Origin: Henckelia pumila
Lineage: Eukaryota > Streptophyta > Magnoliopsida > Lamiales > Gesneriaceae
Length of the DNA stretch: 64,000 bases
NCBI RefSeq assembly: GCF_033568475.1
Contig: NC_133123.1
Location: 138,710,062-138,774,061 of the forward strand
Direction: 5' to 3'
In this document: positions 33,447 through 45,031 of the stretch, piece after piece
How the letters are laid out: each line of letters begins with the position of its first letter
Position numbering within the stretch: position 1 is the stretch's first letter
Notes under the pieces: model-generated
Database searches by the model: none
Told to the model about the DNA's origin: nothing
Seen by the model: the letters and a program-made list of their open reading frames with translations, nothing else
Translations under genes and position numbers: made by a program

Positions 33447-35427
33447 AAATTATTATAATATTTTCCTATATTAATGAAGCCACTCTTAGATATGAACAAG
33501 ATATGGTACCACAAAGCTAGAGAACTCTATAGTATTCCTAATTTTTTCTTTAAAAATTTTATAATAAAAAAATAAGTGATTTATATTAATTTAGTCTTGC
33601 AAATAAAAAGTTCTAGTTTCTCCTCCATGGCATTATATTAAAGATATTTAAAAAAAACAAGTATAACCTATGAGTAAAAAATGCATTTTTATATCGATAG
33701 ATGAATTTTCAGATCAGCGGTATGTTTGTATGATATTAAATTTTTTCATACATTCATCCATGCATGAAATCATAAAATTTATTGTGAATTAAATTAGAAT
33801 CATCAAAATAGAAATATAACAAACCTCCCCCCCTCCCCCCCCACCAACCCCCCCCCCCCCCCCCACCCCCAAAAAAAAAAAAAAATTTGAGAGGTGATAG
33901 CTATTTATAAATTTAATTAATGGAATTTATAACAATAATAATTGTTATTATTATTATTATTAGATTAAAATATTAAATAAAATAAAATGAATTAGTGGCT
34001 TAATAGGTGTCAAAATGAATTTAACACTTGTCAACATAAATCTAACACTTGTCAAAATAAATCTAACATTTGGCATAACACCAAGTGATGAATCTATATA
34101 TGCTTTCATATATTTTTTTAAAAAAAAAGTGATGAATCCATGCAATCCAACATATGAATAGACCTCTTGGGATAAATTTAATCAGATTTTTTTATTGTAA
34201 ATTCTAGATACAAGATTACAAGACCTCGAACAAGAATAAAATCGCGAAAATGGTTAATGTTGGCCTAGAAATAGTGTGATATTGCAAGATCTTGCCATTG
34301 TATTAGTATTTTGAATATGATCATTTTTGTAAATTTAAAGATTGTGCATGCTTCCATCGCTGTAAGTTAAAAGTAATAATTGATATTAGAATTCAGGGCC
34401 ATAAAAAGAAAAAAAAAAAAGAAGAAGAAGAAGAAGAAGTCAAGGCCCACAAGAAATTACCAATTATTTTTCATTATTTATGTTTGAGATTTTGTGATTT
34501 TAATCCACTGTATTATCATAATTGGTAATTCATTTTCTATGCAATTTTACTTATCTTCCATCAAAGTGCTGATGTAGTACTAAGCAACACATCAACGTCA
34601 ACCATAAAAATGATTAAAATTACAATAAACAAAAAAACAAAAAGGCAAACATACAAGATCAAATTTGTAAATTTCTTTCATTCATCACATTAATGACCAT
34701 ACCCTATATATGAATTAATGTGTGAGCTCGGTTATATTCATTCCAAAGTTAGTTCAAGGGGAAAAGATTCTTCAAGTTCATATATACAATTCTCAATGAC
34801 TTAGCCTTTTTGAAACAATTAATGCATATCAAATCCTCACGTTCAGGAATTCACATCTAGAACATGAAGTTTATAAGAATTAGCGCGCAGGTCGTGGACC
34901 ATAGGGCAGTCCAATACATCGACGATTAATCTAGACTCTGATACCAATTTACCAATCTGACGATACATAGGAAAATGCGAGATCCATTTATTTTAATTTG
35001 TCGAACCATGCATTCTTTCAAATCCACCCAAACTTCAGTACGGCTAAAGGAATATATACACAATTCCAGCAAAAATCCCCTATAGAAACACTATTGATTA
35101 TCCAAGAGAGCCCAATTAGCATCGCGAGATTCCAATTCCCGTAATTTTAGCTACCAATCAACTGTTCAGACACCAAATGCATGCATACTAGCTGGTTTAA
35201 TTTGTTAGAGTGCATATAAAGATGATGATGAACATTAATCGTGTGCTTCAAAGTTCCAGTGAGAGTAGCTAGTCATAGCCTTTAGAAAATATTCGAGAGG
35301 ATTAAGAATCAATTTGAGTATGATCATGTAAAAAAATCAATGTATCAATGATATATGATTGATCAATTGAATTGATTCAGAACGTAGAAAAAATATGCTA
35401 CCAAGCGATTGAACTGATGCAAAAAAT
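32708..35427. other. Non-coding AT-rich stretch with simple repeats
   Basis: No gene is visible. It holds an (AT)n run at about 33405-33443, a C-rich tract at 33825-33869 followed by an A run, a (TTA)n run near 33940-33962 and a (GAA)n run near 34419-34439. At 33015-33075 and 34560-34610 there are short GACGTGGC/CACGTCA-like motifs typical of Mutator-type miniatures, without clear ends. Near 34937 CTCTGATACCAATTT resembles a reverse-strand primer-binding site, hinting at a decayed LTR junction. Confidence 0.55.
33825..33869. repeat. Poly-C tract followed by poly-A
   Basis: Nearly uninterrupted C over about 45 bp, broken only by T, A or AA, including one run of 18 C, then about 15 A. This is extreme for surroundings that are about 75-80 percent A+T. 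Confidence 0.85.
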
Positions 35428-36905
35428 ATGCTATGCGGGAAGAAAATGATCGAATTGATTTAGAAATTAACAGTAATACAGTATGTTATGCGGAATCTCA
35501 CAAGGAAATCTCTGATATCATGTTAAGATTATGAACTTGAATCTAACTTCAACCCCAAAAGCTAGCCCAAGAAAAGAATTTTCCAAGTCTATATATACAA
35601 ATCCAAATATTTAATCCAATTGATACGGGACATTTAACAATACATAATTTAGGTTTGAGTCACATTTTGATTAGTGAAACGTACAACACGAGTTTGAGAG
35701 ACCGTCCTTGGCTACTCCAACAATCAGTGGACCAAATCCAATTGAATTAAGTTTTAGAGTTGAATTAAATTGACTTTAAAAAATGTATTAATTGATGGAG
35801 AAAATATGCTATGCGGGAAGAAAATGATTGAATTGATTCAGAAATTAACAGTATGCTATGCGGAATCGCACAAGGAAATCTCTAATACCATGTTAAGATG
35901 ATGAACTTAAATCTAACTTCAACCCTAAAAGCTAGCCCAAGGAAAGGATTTTCCAAGTCCGCATATACAAATCCAAAGATTTAATCCAATTGATACATGA
36001 CATTTAACAATTCATAATTTAGGTTTGAGACATTGATCAGTGAAACGTACAACACGAGTTTGAGAGACCGTCCTTGGCTATTCCAACAATCAGTGGACCA
36101 AATCCAATTGAATTAAGTTTTAGAGTTGAATTAAATTGACTTTAAAACATGTATTAATTAATGCAGAAAATATGTTATGCGGGAAGAAAATGATCGAATT
36201 GATTCAGAAATCAACAGTATGCTATGCGGAATCGCACAAGGAAATCTTGGATATTATTTTAAGATGATGAACTTGAATCTAACTTCAACCTCAAAAGCTA
36301 GCCCAAGAAAAGAATTTTTCAAGTCCATATATACAAATCCAAATATTTAATCCAACAGATATGAGACATTTAACAATACATAATTTAGGTTCGAGTCACA
36401 TTTTGATCAGTGAAACGTACAACACGAGTTTGAGAGACCGTACTTGGCTACTCCAACAATCAGTGGACCAAATCCAATTGAATTAAGTTTTAGAGTTGAA
36501 TTAAATTGACTTTAAAACATGTATTAATTGATGCATAAAATATGCTATGCAGGAAGAAAATGATCGAATTGATTCAGAAATTAACAATATGTTATACAGA
36601 ATCGCATAAGGAAATCTCTAATACCATTTTAAGATGATGAACTTGAATCTAACTTCAACCTCAAAAGATAGCCCAAGGAAAGAATTATCCAAGTCCATAT
36701 ATACAAATCCAAAAATTTAATCCAATTGATACGGGACATTTAACAATACATAATTTAGGTTCGAGTTACATTTTGATCAGTGAAACGTACAACACAAGTT
36801 TGATCGTCCTTGGCTACTCCAACAAACAGTGGACCAAATCCAATTGAATTAAGTTTTAGAGCTGAATTAAATTGACTTTAAAACATGTATTAATTTATGT
36901 AATTA
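35428..36905 (-). repeat. Tandem array of about 370-bp TRIM-like units
   Basis: Four units start at 35428, 35806, 36172 and 36542 with ATGCTATGCGGGAAG (or close variants) and run through AGAAAATGATCGAATTGATT, a CTCTGATACCATGTTAAGA junction (35521, 35891, about 36257, about 36627), CTAGCCCAAG, AACGAGTTTGAGAGACCGT-like sequence, CAGTGGACCAAATCCAATTG and GACTTTAAAACATGTATTAA. The junction looks like a reverse-strand tRNA-Met primer-binding site next to an LTR start TGTTAAGA, so each unit reads as LTR plus a tiny internal part, as in terminal-repeat retrotransposons in miniature. No protein is encoded. Confidence 0.75.
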
Positions 36906-37170
36906 ACCCATGCATGTTGTAACACCGCGTAGAATGTGGCGGATTTAGAATCAGCAGAGGTTGTTTATAAAAGACAAACAAAAGATTGTGATAACATCGA
37001 TTTGAACCTAGGTGTCACCGAGATACACGTAAGGATGATAATAGATCGGGTCTAAACCCGATCCCATATTCAACTCGTCCCAACCAAACAGGTAAAGACC
37101 CGGTCAAGCGGATCCGAGACAAGTCCTGGGTTTTTCCAAACCTGTCCCGTACCCGTCTCGCCAAAATATG

Positions 37171-37204
<34 letters not shown>

Positions 37205-37257
37205 TAATATATTATTATATTTTTTCACTACAAGAAAAATGCCCATCAACAACACTC

Positions 37258-37525
37258 AATAAACAACGTTTTTATGTCAAAACCGTTGTCGTTCACTTTA
37301 TAACAACGGTTTTATTTAAAACCGTTGTGTTTTAGGGTTGTCTCAATAAAAAAGACAACGTTTTATTTAAAACCGTTGTCGTTTTAGGGTATAAGACAAC
37401 GGTTATTTAAAACTGTTGTCTATGAGCGTTTATTTTGGGCCTACAACAACAGTTTTTGAGGACTGTTGTTTATGAGCTTTTTTTATTGATAAAAGACAAC
37501 GGTTTTAAAAAACCGTTGTCTATGA
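37258..37525. repeat. CACTA left subterminal repeats
   Basis: Roughly eight AACCGTTGTC or ACAACGGTTTT motifs in both orientations, often as small palindromes (ACAACGGTTTTATTTAAAAC). In CACTA elements such subterminal arrays are binding sites for the element's own TNPA-type protein. Confidence 0.85.
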
Positions 37526-38429
37526 ATCCTTTTTTATTTATTATTTATTTATTTTTAAAAGATATATGTCATTTTTTTTTAATTAAATTTAAACTAAATA
37601 TACAAAATAAATCTAAAAACGGGCTTTTACCTCACGCTTTTTCTCAACTCCCACACTAAACCTTTCACTCAACTCTCACACTCACGCTCAATCGCAAATC
37701 TCGGCTCACACTCTTCTGCCACAACTCCAAAATTCTCAACTCCAACACTTACTTCTCCGGTGACTCTTCTCCACCGTACGTACAGCACTCCGCCGTGACC
37801 AGAAGCCTAAATCCAAAATTGTAAGTGTTCATGAAGAAACCCCCAAATCGGTTCGTGGGATTTCAAGGTTGTGAGATTGTCGTGAATCTTGATGAATGTA
37901 ATGACTTTCACATAACCTCTATGTTATTGTGGTTTCCTCACAGGTTTGAAGCAAAATCCCCTGAACCCGCAGCGGGCACTAGGAGTTTTGAGGAAGAGAG
38001 GAAGAGGATACATATTCGCTGCCCTAATGCCCTTTCACTCCGGGCTCTTGATTCCAAATCTTACCACCCAATCTATGCACGTCGGGCTCTCGGATCCTAA
38101 TCTTTCACACAAGGTATGGACTCGAAATTCTTCCTCTCAATCTCTCTGGTTTTTGTTCATCGTTGTTAATGTTTGGTTTGGGTTTTTGATGCCAATATAG
38201 CAAGGAATCACGTCTTGAAGCTTCGAAGCCATCGCCCTGTTCGACCATAGTTCCTCACGATTTCGTCCACTTTGTTAGCTTTTTCTCGTCGATTGAAGGT
38301 TGGATTTGAACCTAGCGAGACGTTTCCCCCTTTAACTTATCCAAGGTTAAGTTGTAAAAATAGGCAGAAATCAAAGATGGCTTCAATGGATACGAACAGA
38401 GCAGCAGTGGTGGCGAAGAATGTGGAGGT

Positions 38430-38817
38430 GATGGCAGTTGATTTCTCTTGTTCCTGCTGATACTGGAAAGTCAACCATAAAATCAGACAAGACGGTGGTT
38501 CGAGATGGGAGCTGCTATTGGGAGAATCCCGTGTACAAAACCGTGAGGTTTAATCGGGATTCTAAATCAGGATAGGTTCTTGAGAGGATATACTACTTTG
38601 TTGTAGGGACGGTAAGAAATGATATTTGGGATGGAATTTATACTTTGCTTTGCTCCCAAGTGATTTGTATATGTTGAATTTCCTTAATGGTGCATTTTAG
38701 GTGGCATATAAAGGTGGAGTTTTTGGAGAAGCATCCTTTGATTTTTCGAATTTTGTCTCCCTGGTGTCTCGTCCTCTTGAGAAATCACAAACAGAAGTAG
38801 TTTGTTTAATGTTTTAA
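38430..38817 (+). pseudogene. Captured fragment of an NT-C2 domain protein gene
   Basis: Exon 38430-38612 reads SLVPADTGKSTIKSDK, VVRDGSCYWENPVYKTVRF and, after a stop, ERIYYFVVGT. It ends at a GTAAGA donor. Exon 38701-38817 follows TTTTAG and reads GGVFGEASFDFSNFVSL. This order matches the N-terminal C2-type (EEIG1/EHBP1-like, NT-C2) domain of plant coiled-coil 'myosin heavy chain-related' proteins, a membrane-associated module; the family reads GKxxxK...DGxCxWExPVYET then IYxFxVS and GExSIDFADY. Defects: a frameshift near 38445, TAG at 38573-38575, and no coiled-coil part. It is a piece of a host gene carried by the CACTA element. Confidence 0.8.
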
Positions 38818-39364
38818 TATGGTATTGTGTGTAGGAATGTCTTCTGCTTCCTAATGAAAATCTTGGTTCTGTTATCTATCCTGCTTGATTAGTTGCTTTG
38901 GAATTTTAATGTCTATGCAGCTTTGAAGATGATTGACGATTGATTAAATTTTATCTGTAGTTTATCTTCATTTTAATCGATGTGTCTCAACAGGTATCAA
39001 TTCAGAGGATACAGAGTACCTTACTTAAGTCTTTTGAGTCTGTTTAAAGAAGTCGAATTGAAAAAAGAAACGCTAGCTTAATCGTGTTTTAAAAGGATGA
39101 ATCAGATTTTATTGTTGACTGCTTCCATTTAATTTGGTTTCTTGTCAATAAAATAAAACAATAGTGTTCTTTAACTGCCATACATAAACATAAAACCGCT
39201 TCTGGTTGTTTTTTTTAAAAAATCACATGAAAACATCATGCTTAATAAAATACTATTTTAGACCAAGTGTTTTTGTATTAAATTTACCAGTGCGTACATA
39301 TCAAAATTGTATGCCAATAGCTTAATCTGTAATTTTAGAAAATTAAACATGGTATATATTTCAG

Positions 39365-40077
39365 GTGGATGATGGTGACACCGATCACCTGTGCTGGCAG
39401 CGGCCGGAAGACATGACGACCTCGCGGCGAGCTTTCAAGGTCGACGAGGAGAATCCCGGCTCCGACGTGGCGGCGTCCATCGTGTTTAGGAGAACTAACC
39501 CACATTATTCCCACCTTCTCTTGGAACATGCACAACAGGTAAGTTAGTTAATGAGGTTGTTAAAGATAGATGGAACTAGCTAGATTTGGTCATTTAACGC
39601 TTGTAATCTTGCTAGATATTATTTAATAATAACATATATTACATTCCAAAACAAGTTATTTTGATATGGAACATTAGTAGTTCCATCCACTTGATCTTAC
39701 AAAAGACAAGTGGCTATTGACAAATTTTAGTCTTTGATTTAATTAATTTGCTCTTTTTTACTACGAGTCGAGTCTATATGTTATATCTGGAATAACACTC
39801 GATTTTTCAGTTGTTTGAGTTTAGTGACAAATATAGAGGAAATTATGACAAGAGCATAGAAGGAGCAAAGGGTTACTATTCGTCGGTGAGTGGATACATG
39901 GATGAATTGTTGTGGGCAGCATTTTGGCTATACAGAGCCACCGACAATAATAGCAGTAATAGTAATTATTTGAATTATGGTATTCAAAACGCCAACTCTG
40001 TTGGTGTGATCACTTGGGCCTTGACTGAATTCAGCTGGGATGTTAAATATGCTGGCCTCCAAATTCTTGCTTCCATG
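39365..40077 (+). pseudogene. Captured fragment of a GH9 endoglucanase gene
   Basis: Exon 39365-39539 (after TTTCAG, ending CAACAG at a GTAAGT donor) encodes [34 protein letters not shown] and the [12 protein letters not shown] stretch. Exon 39811-40077 (after TTTTCAG, before GTATGA) encodes [35 protein letters not shown] and [14 protein letters not shown]. This is the middle of a plant glycoside hydrolase family 9 endo-1,4-beta-glucanase (cell-wall cellulase), closest in feel to the secreted class rather than KORRIGAN. The catalytic N-terminal Asp pair and the C-terminal catalytic His and Glu regions are missing. Within exon 1 the usual ETAAA...AA piece between AA and SIVF is deleted in frame. 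The sequence is well preserved, so capture is recent. Confidence 0.9.
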
Positions 40078-40259
40078 GTATGATCATTTTCAACTTCTTT
40101 AATTTATAAAATTTGGTGGGAATTAGATAGATATTAAATTTGAGATAACTAATTAGGTATTTAAGTGTTGAAAATATCTACAGATTTTTTTATCTTGTGG
40201 ACTTTATACAATTGTTCCAGAGTTTGAAATCAAATAACAATTCCTCTTGAGATGCAGGT

Positions 40260-42900
40260 GGCTCCAAACTTGCATTAATTGTTGGTTTTTTCACCATGTG
40301 AGATTTTGATGTTGTCTTTTGTTAGGTTTCTAGTGCAAATTTGCTAAGACAACGGTTTTTATATTCCGCAAGTATATAATTTTCTCCATCTACAGTTATT
40401 TTTCCTGGAAGGGCTGTGTTATATGTAGTTGCCGGGAACAAGAGCTAATCCTCTCTGGAGTCGGAGTAGTGTGGCCCTCATTGATGATAGCGTCAAGTCC
40501 ATTCCAAGCAGTTCCTTCTATTCTCAAGGTAATGAATGTATTATCTTTAGACAACTAAGGTTTCTCCTTGAAATAAATCATTTTCTGATATCAACAAACA
40601 TGTGCTGGAATCTGTTTTCCTCAATGCAGCAACCCAACTCAAGGTAACGGAACTATGCAATTTTCCCCTTCTTTTTTCTCTCTCTCGTAAACTGTCTTGA
40701 TTATATTTTAATTTAATTACATATCTGTATTTGTGGTTGTGTTGATAAAGGCGTTTATCGACACACTGTTTGTTCCTTGAAAGTGCATTGTATGCCAATT
40801 TTGGAATCTTTTTTATTGTGGGTTTATCGAACACCGTTTGTGCCTGGGAAGTACATGATAGGGGGATTTGACGAATTTGGGCATTTCAGTAACCAGAAAT
40901 GCAACAAGAAAGCACGAGAGTTTCTTGAATGTGCATGCATCATGAACTGTGGAGATAGGATAGTTAATCAGTATAAAGATTGAGGTGGTTTCTGGAAGTT
41001 ATAATGATGGAAAGTAGTTTTTTTCCAAATTGAAATATTGGTTTCTGAATTTTCTTTTCATCATTTATTTTTATGTAGTTTTAAGCCTAAAAAAATGAGC
41101 AAAAGCTTTAACAATGATTCGATTTTGTGGTCCAGGAAAAATACCTTTCTGTCATACTTGACTTGAAATAATTTCAGATGTATCAGAGCTCTGAGTCATT
41201 TAACCCTTGGACTGATTATTGGAAAAATACCTTTCTGTCATACTTGACTTGAAATACCTTTCTCTCCAATTCTGTTGCAGGGTGGCAGAGTCACAGTGAA
41301 ATGTCGAACCACATGATAAAAAATACTTGCTCTTAAAAAATGGATTAACTGAAAATTCTATATTCGAGAAGTCATCTGTACCTCAAAGGTAGTACATGTG
41401 TTTATCTATTTATGCTTTATAAGTTATGTTAGTTTGTTGTGGTTGTACTTAAAGTTTTTGATACTTGTAGGATGGAGATAGATTTTGGAGAATGCTAGAA
41501 TGCTACATTCGTGTCAATACAATTAAGGATGAAGAATATTTTTGGGTAATATTCCTTTTTTCTTGTTATTGCATTTAATTTAATGGTCCAATGTCTTTGT
41601 TTTTATAATAAAATATTAATATATTTGCCTCTGCGTGCAATGAAATTAATTTTTTGGATTTATAATAGTTTTTTGAGTATTACTACTAATTTATGAATTA
41701 TGATCATGATCCGAAATGTGGTTGCAGAACGATGGATTTCACCAAGAAGACGATAAAGGAATTGAACGAGTAGGATCGTTGTCCTTCAACGGTTTGGATG
41801 CAACAATGCTACAAACTGGAATGATAAAGATGCTCTCTAGTAGTTGGGTGAGGCTATGAAATTTTCTGTTGGAGGAGAAGGTGTCTCATCTGTTGGTGAT
41901 GCTTCTGGAAAGAGAAGGTAAATTATGAATTGATTTGGTTTTTTTATGTTCTGATTTGATTTCTCAGGTTCTGATTGTGAATGCATATATTTTTAAATTC
42001 AGTAAAGGACCGTGCAATAGATGTCTCAAAATTGTGTTCCTTCAATTTATCCATTCATAATCTGTGTTGGGTTTGGACTCTTTGATTTCAATCTTGTGTG
42101 GGAAGCCTTCAAAACTCATGGTTAAATCCAAAGAATGACATTTCCACATTTATGCCTATCTCACAATTGGCTTGCATTGTTTCTTGAACAATTTTTGTTG
42201 ATTGATATTCTTGTCTCCATATTTTCTAGGATGCTGTTTGAGGAGAAATGTTGAACATTTTATTCAGTACTCTTAGAGAGCTTCAAAATGTTTCTTGAAC
42301 AGTTTTTGTTTATCATGTATAGGTTGTTGTTCTTGTCGCTGCAGTGATGGGCATACCAGGCCTTCTCAAGGTACTGCACCAGCGATGTTGCAGAGCTTTA
42401 AAAGGTATAACTTCTATCTTTATTTACTTTGCATTTATCATTAATCCTTGTATACTTCTTTTCTTCTGTTCAATGTACTTTCTATGGATTCATTTCTAAA
42501 ATACTCTCCATTTCACCAAATCTGTCTTTTTTCTGTTTAAACTAAGATTCAATTGGCTAGCTAGCTGGAAAAGATAAATCATTTCATCTAAATATAAGAG
42601 TAGAAACTGTGCCTCCGAGAGTTCAAAACCTTCCAAGATACAATGATGGCGGCTAATTATCTGCACACCTGAAAGGGAAACACTTTCTTTGTTGTATCAT
42701 CTCCTATTTGACTTCGTATGTACCCTTGTGCATTCGGCACACTTTTACATGAGTATTGCATCTTCATTTTTATGTTTCCAGATCAACTTATTTCGAAAAT
42801 TATTTAATTCCATTTCAGGTAATATAAATATTTATTCGAGCATGTGTCTTCAAGAGTATTGGAAAGAACATCGCAAAGCCCAAAAAAAGGGAAATACTTC
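40260..42900 (+). other. CACTA interior, exon-like segments not identified
   Basis: Several segments look like decayed exons between GT-AG signals. One runs 40777-40983 with a frame PFVPGKYMIGGFDEFGHFSN. One near 41728-41850 reads DDKGIERVGSLSFNGLDATM. Two that would join across 41920-42342 read GEGVSSVGDASGKR and SDGHTRPSQGTAPAMLQSFK. I do not recognise the source genes. A 35-bp direct repeat (GGAAAAATACCTTTCTGTCA...) occurs at 41138 and 41220, and frames are interrupted. They may be further captured host exons or decayed transposase sequence. Confidence 0.4.
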
Positions 42901-43124
42901 AGCAAGTGAACGAATGTTGGGAGTTGTAGTGCGGCCTCTTTACCTTTGTTTATTAGTGTCATTTTTTGTCATTTTATTAGTTGCTCATGAAATTTTCCAA
43001 AATATTGTAAATATTATTTTAGAATGTTGGAAAATTGTATATTAAATTTTATTTTCGAATTTTGTATTTTAAATTATTTATAATGCTAGAAAATTATGTA
43101 TTTAATTTAATTTTTTTTTGTCTA

Positions 43125-43395
43125 AAAAAAGACAACGTTTTTAAACTGTTGTCGTAGGTTTTTTAGAACTGTTGTTAAAGGCTATGTTGTTAAAGGGGGT
43201 GCTCAAAGACAACGGTTAAAAACCGTTGTCTTTGAAGGAAAAGAGAACGTTTTTTCAATGTTGTAAAACTGTTGTCTTTTCCTACAAAGACAACGATTAA
43301 AAACCGTTGTCTTTGAGTACCTCTTTTAACAACACAGCCTTTAACAACAGTTTTAAAAGGCCTACGACAACGGTTTTTTACCGTTGTCTTTAGCA
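43125..43395. repeat. CACTA right subterminal repeats
   Basis: A dense array of AACCGTTGTC and complement motifs in both orientations, including the palindromic AGACAACGGTTAAAAACCGT pieces, mirroring the left end. ORFs across it on either strand are low-complexity shadows. Confidence 0.85.
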
Positions 43396-43413
43396 TTTTT
43401 TCTTGTAGTGTTT

Positions 43414-44359
43414 CTTATATTAAATAATTGATATATTATTCATAATTTGAGTTTATAATATTTTTGAATTGAAATGACTTTATTTTATTATACTATGTTT
43501 AATATGAAAATATTACACTTTGCAATTAAAACTTTGCACTTAATATGATTATATATGCAAAGTTTTAAGTGTAAGATGTAAAACAATGTATAAGACTAGA
43601 CGTACACCTAATTTTAATTTAGTCTTCAATTATTTTGTTGGCTCATTTAGTAATTATGCTGTATATTCAATTTCGCCTATTTAATTATGCTCCAAATGAA
43701 ATGTCCAAATTGGTGAAATGGATAAAAAAATGAAACCATATATACATCCCTAAACATATATGTTGCGACCTTGAAACATGAAAAGCTTCTCATGAACATT
43801 CGATTTTACTAATTACACTCAAGATTCATAAGGCAGGTGTAATTACATAGCGTGCGCCAAGTAGCAACCAGAACTTCAAATTTTTACATTCCATCATTTT
43901 ATATATTATTTATGTTGATAACTTACGCTTATTTAATTATTGCATTGTATACAAATTTATTTTAATTAAAATATTTGTCAGTTTATATTAATATTGGTAT
44001 ATCAATTTGTAATAAGCTGGTAAAACACGTAATTTCTATTCAGATTGATATCTCACGATATTTTACAAGCAAAATACATTAATGAGTATTTTTTATTTAT
44101 AAAATTATATATATATACACATGTTATGGGGCGCCACATCCAATTAGATATGAGATTTGGAGTTCGAGACTCTTAATTATAATAACTTGTGACCCCGTAT
44201 ATATAAATATATATTTATTTATTTATTTATATAAATGAGCACTCATCTCGGAAGTCTCAGTGGCATGAGTATCATGAGAGAAAAAGGAGGAATCTACAAA
44301 TTGGCAAATTATTTCCATTGCAATACCAACAATTAACACACAGCAAATAATTATGCTTC
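43414..44359. other. Non-coding stretch downstream of VTL gene B
   Basis: No gene is visible. From about 43727 it matches the downstream flank of gene A in order (AATGAAACCATA, CACTCAAGAT, CAGGTGTAATTA, AGTAGCAACCAGAA, CTTCAAATTTTTACATTCC). The last 60 bp before the stop codon are 3' UTR-like sequence shared by all three VTL copies (for example AATAATTTGC and AGCTAGGAAGC on the minus strand). Confidence 0.6.
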
Positions 44360-45031
44360 CTAGCTAGAAAGGCCCCTGGAACCGATCAGCTTGGTCAAAC
44401 CGAACGTTATGGCCATGGCAAACCACCCTCCAACAAAGACCCTCGCCGCCGAGCGCACCACAGGAGCCCGCCCCAGCACCGCCCCCAACCACCCAAAAAC
44501 AGCCAGGGCAACGCTGACGGCCGCCACCATTACACCAATCCTCACCCAATACCCCTTTATGAAAGAAGCAGCAAGCAGCGGGACCATCGCCCCAACCGAA
44601 AATGCCAAAGCTGATGCTGCGGCAGCCTGCATTGGATTCGGCAGACTCTCGTTGCTTTCACCATCAACTTCTTGCGCAACACCAGGCGCGGCCCTTTTCC
44701 TGTCTCTCTTCATTTGAGCCAGCTCTATATCAAGCTGTGAGTAAACGGACACGAATTCTCCGATCGCCATGGAACATGCACCGGCTACCAGCCCAGCAAA
44801 ACCTGTCAGAATCATGGCTTTGATGTCTTGTTTTACAGCTCCCACGCCCATCATTAGCGATGCCGTGGAGACGAGGCCATCATTGGCGCCTAGAACTGCG
44901 GCGCGCAGCCACTGGGACCGCTTGGAGTAGTCGAATTCTCGGTTTTCTTCGAGGTTCAGGGTCATTTGCCGTGAATTGTCAGTTGGTAGAGGGAATCTGA
45001 TATCAGGGTTTTGTGTCTGGTTTGCAGCCAT
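44360..45031 (-). CDS. Vacuolar iron transporter-like protein (VTL), gene B
   Basis: An intronless 223-residue member of the plant VTL branch of the CCC1/VIT1 family, expected to sit in the vacuolar membrane and load iron into the vacuole. Layout: soluble residues 1-42 with NPDIRFPLP; helix 1 about 43-65 with GANDGLVST (48-56); helix 2 about 70-95 with GACSMAIGEF (84-93); charged loop about 101-134; helix 3 about 136-157; helix 4 about 162-184; helix 5 about 195-215; short tail to LSS. Nearly identical to gene A apart from the seven-residue segment and a few substitutions. The ATG is set by agreement of all copies. About 108 bp upstream is a TATA box. No disabling change is visible, so it is likely functional; paralog-specific role cannot be told. 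Confidence 0.94.
   Translation of the reverse strand: MAANQTQNPDIRFPLPTDNSRQMTLNLEENREFDYSKRSQWLRAAVLGANDGLVSTASLMMGVGAVKQDIKAMILTGFAGLVAGACSMAIGEFVSVYSQLDIELAQMKRDRKRAAPGVAQEVDGESNESLPNPMQAAAASALAFSVGAMVPLLAASFIKGYWVRIGVMVAAVSVALAVFGWLGAVLGRAPVVRSAARVFVGGWFAMAITFGLTKLIGSRGLSS

Larger units (their letters stand above)
37226..43410. mobile_element. CACTA (En/Spm-type) element carrying captured host gene fragments
   Basis: Terminal inverted repeats CACTACAAGAAAAATGC at 37226 and, inverted, CACTACAAGAAAAAATGC ending at 43410. A 3-bp duplication TTT flanks them (37223-37225 and 43411-43413), as expected for CACTA elements. Both ends have dense subterminal repeats of AACCGTTGTC and its complement. 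No TNPD-like transposase is recognisable in 6.2 kb, so it is non-autonomous. The interior has at least two blocks of host exons with splice signals (38430-38817 and 39365-40077) and several exon-like pieces not identified. A short frame near 42840-42905 (QEYWKEHRKAQ) could be a scrap of plant transposase, but this is weak. Confidence 0.93.

Noticed and set aside
34930-34952. CTCTGATACCAATTT as a primer-binding site of another retroelement
   Set aside because: No LTR start or partner LTR could be recognised next to it.
37172-37200. (AT)n run left of the CACTA element as a possible regulatory site
   Set aside because: Plain microsatellites of this kind occur many times in the window (for example 28612, 29277, 33405, 63546) and no function is supported.
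42840-43045. Possible transposase scrap (QEYWKEHRKAQKKGN)
   Set aside because: The short match to plant En/Spm-type transposase wording is too weak without a search, so it is mentioned only within the CACTA entry.
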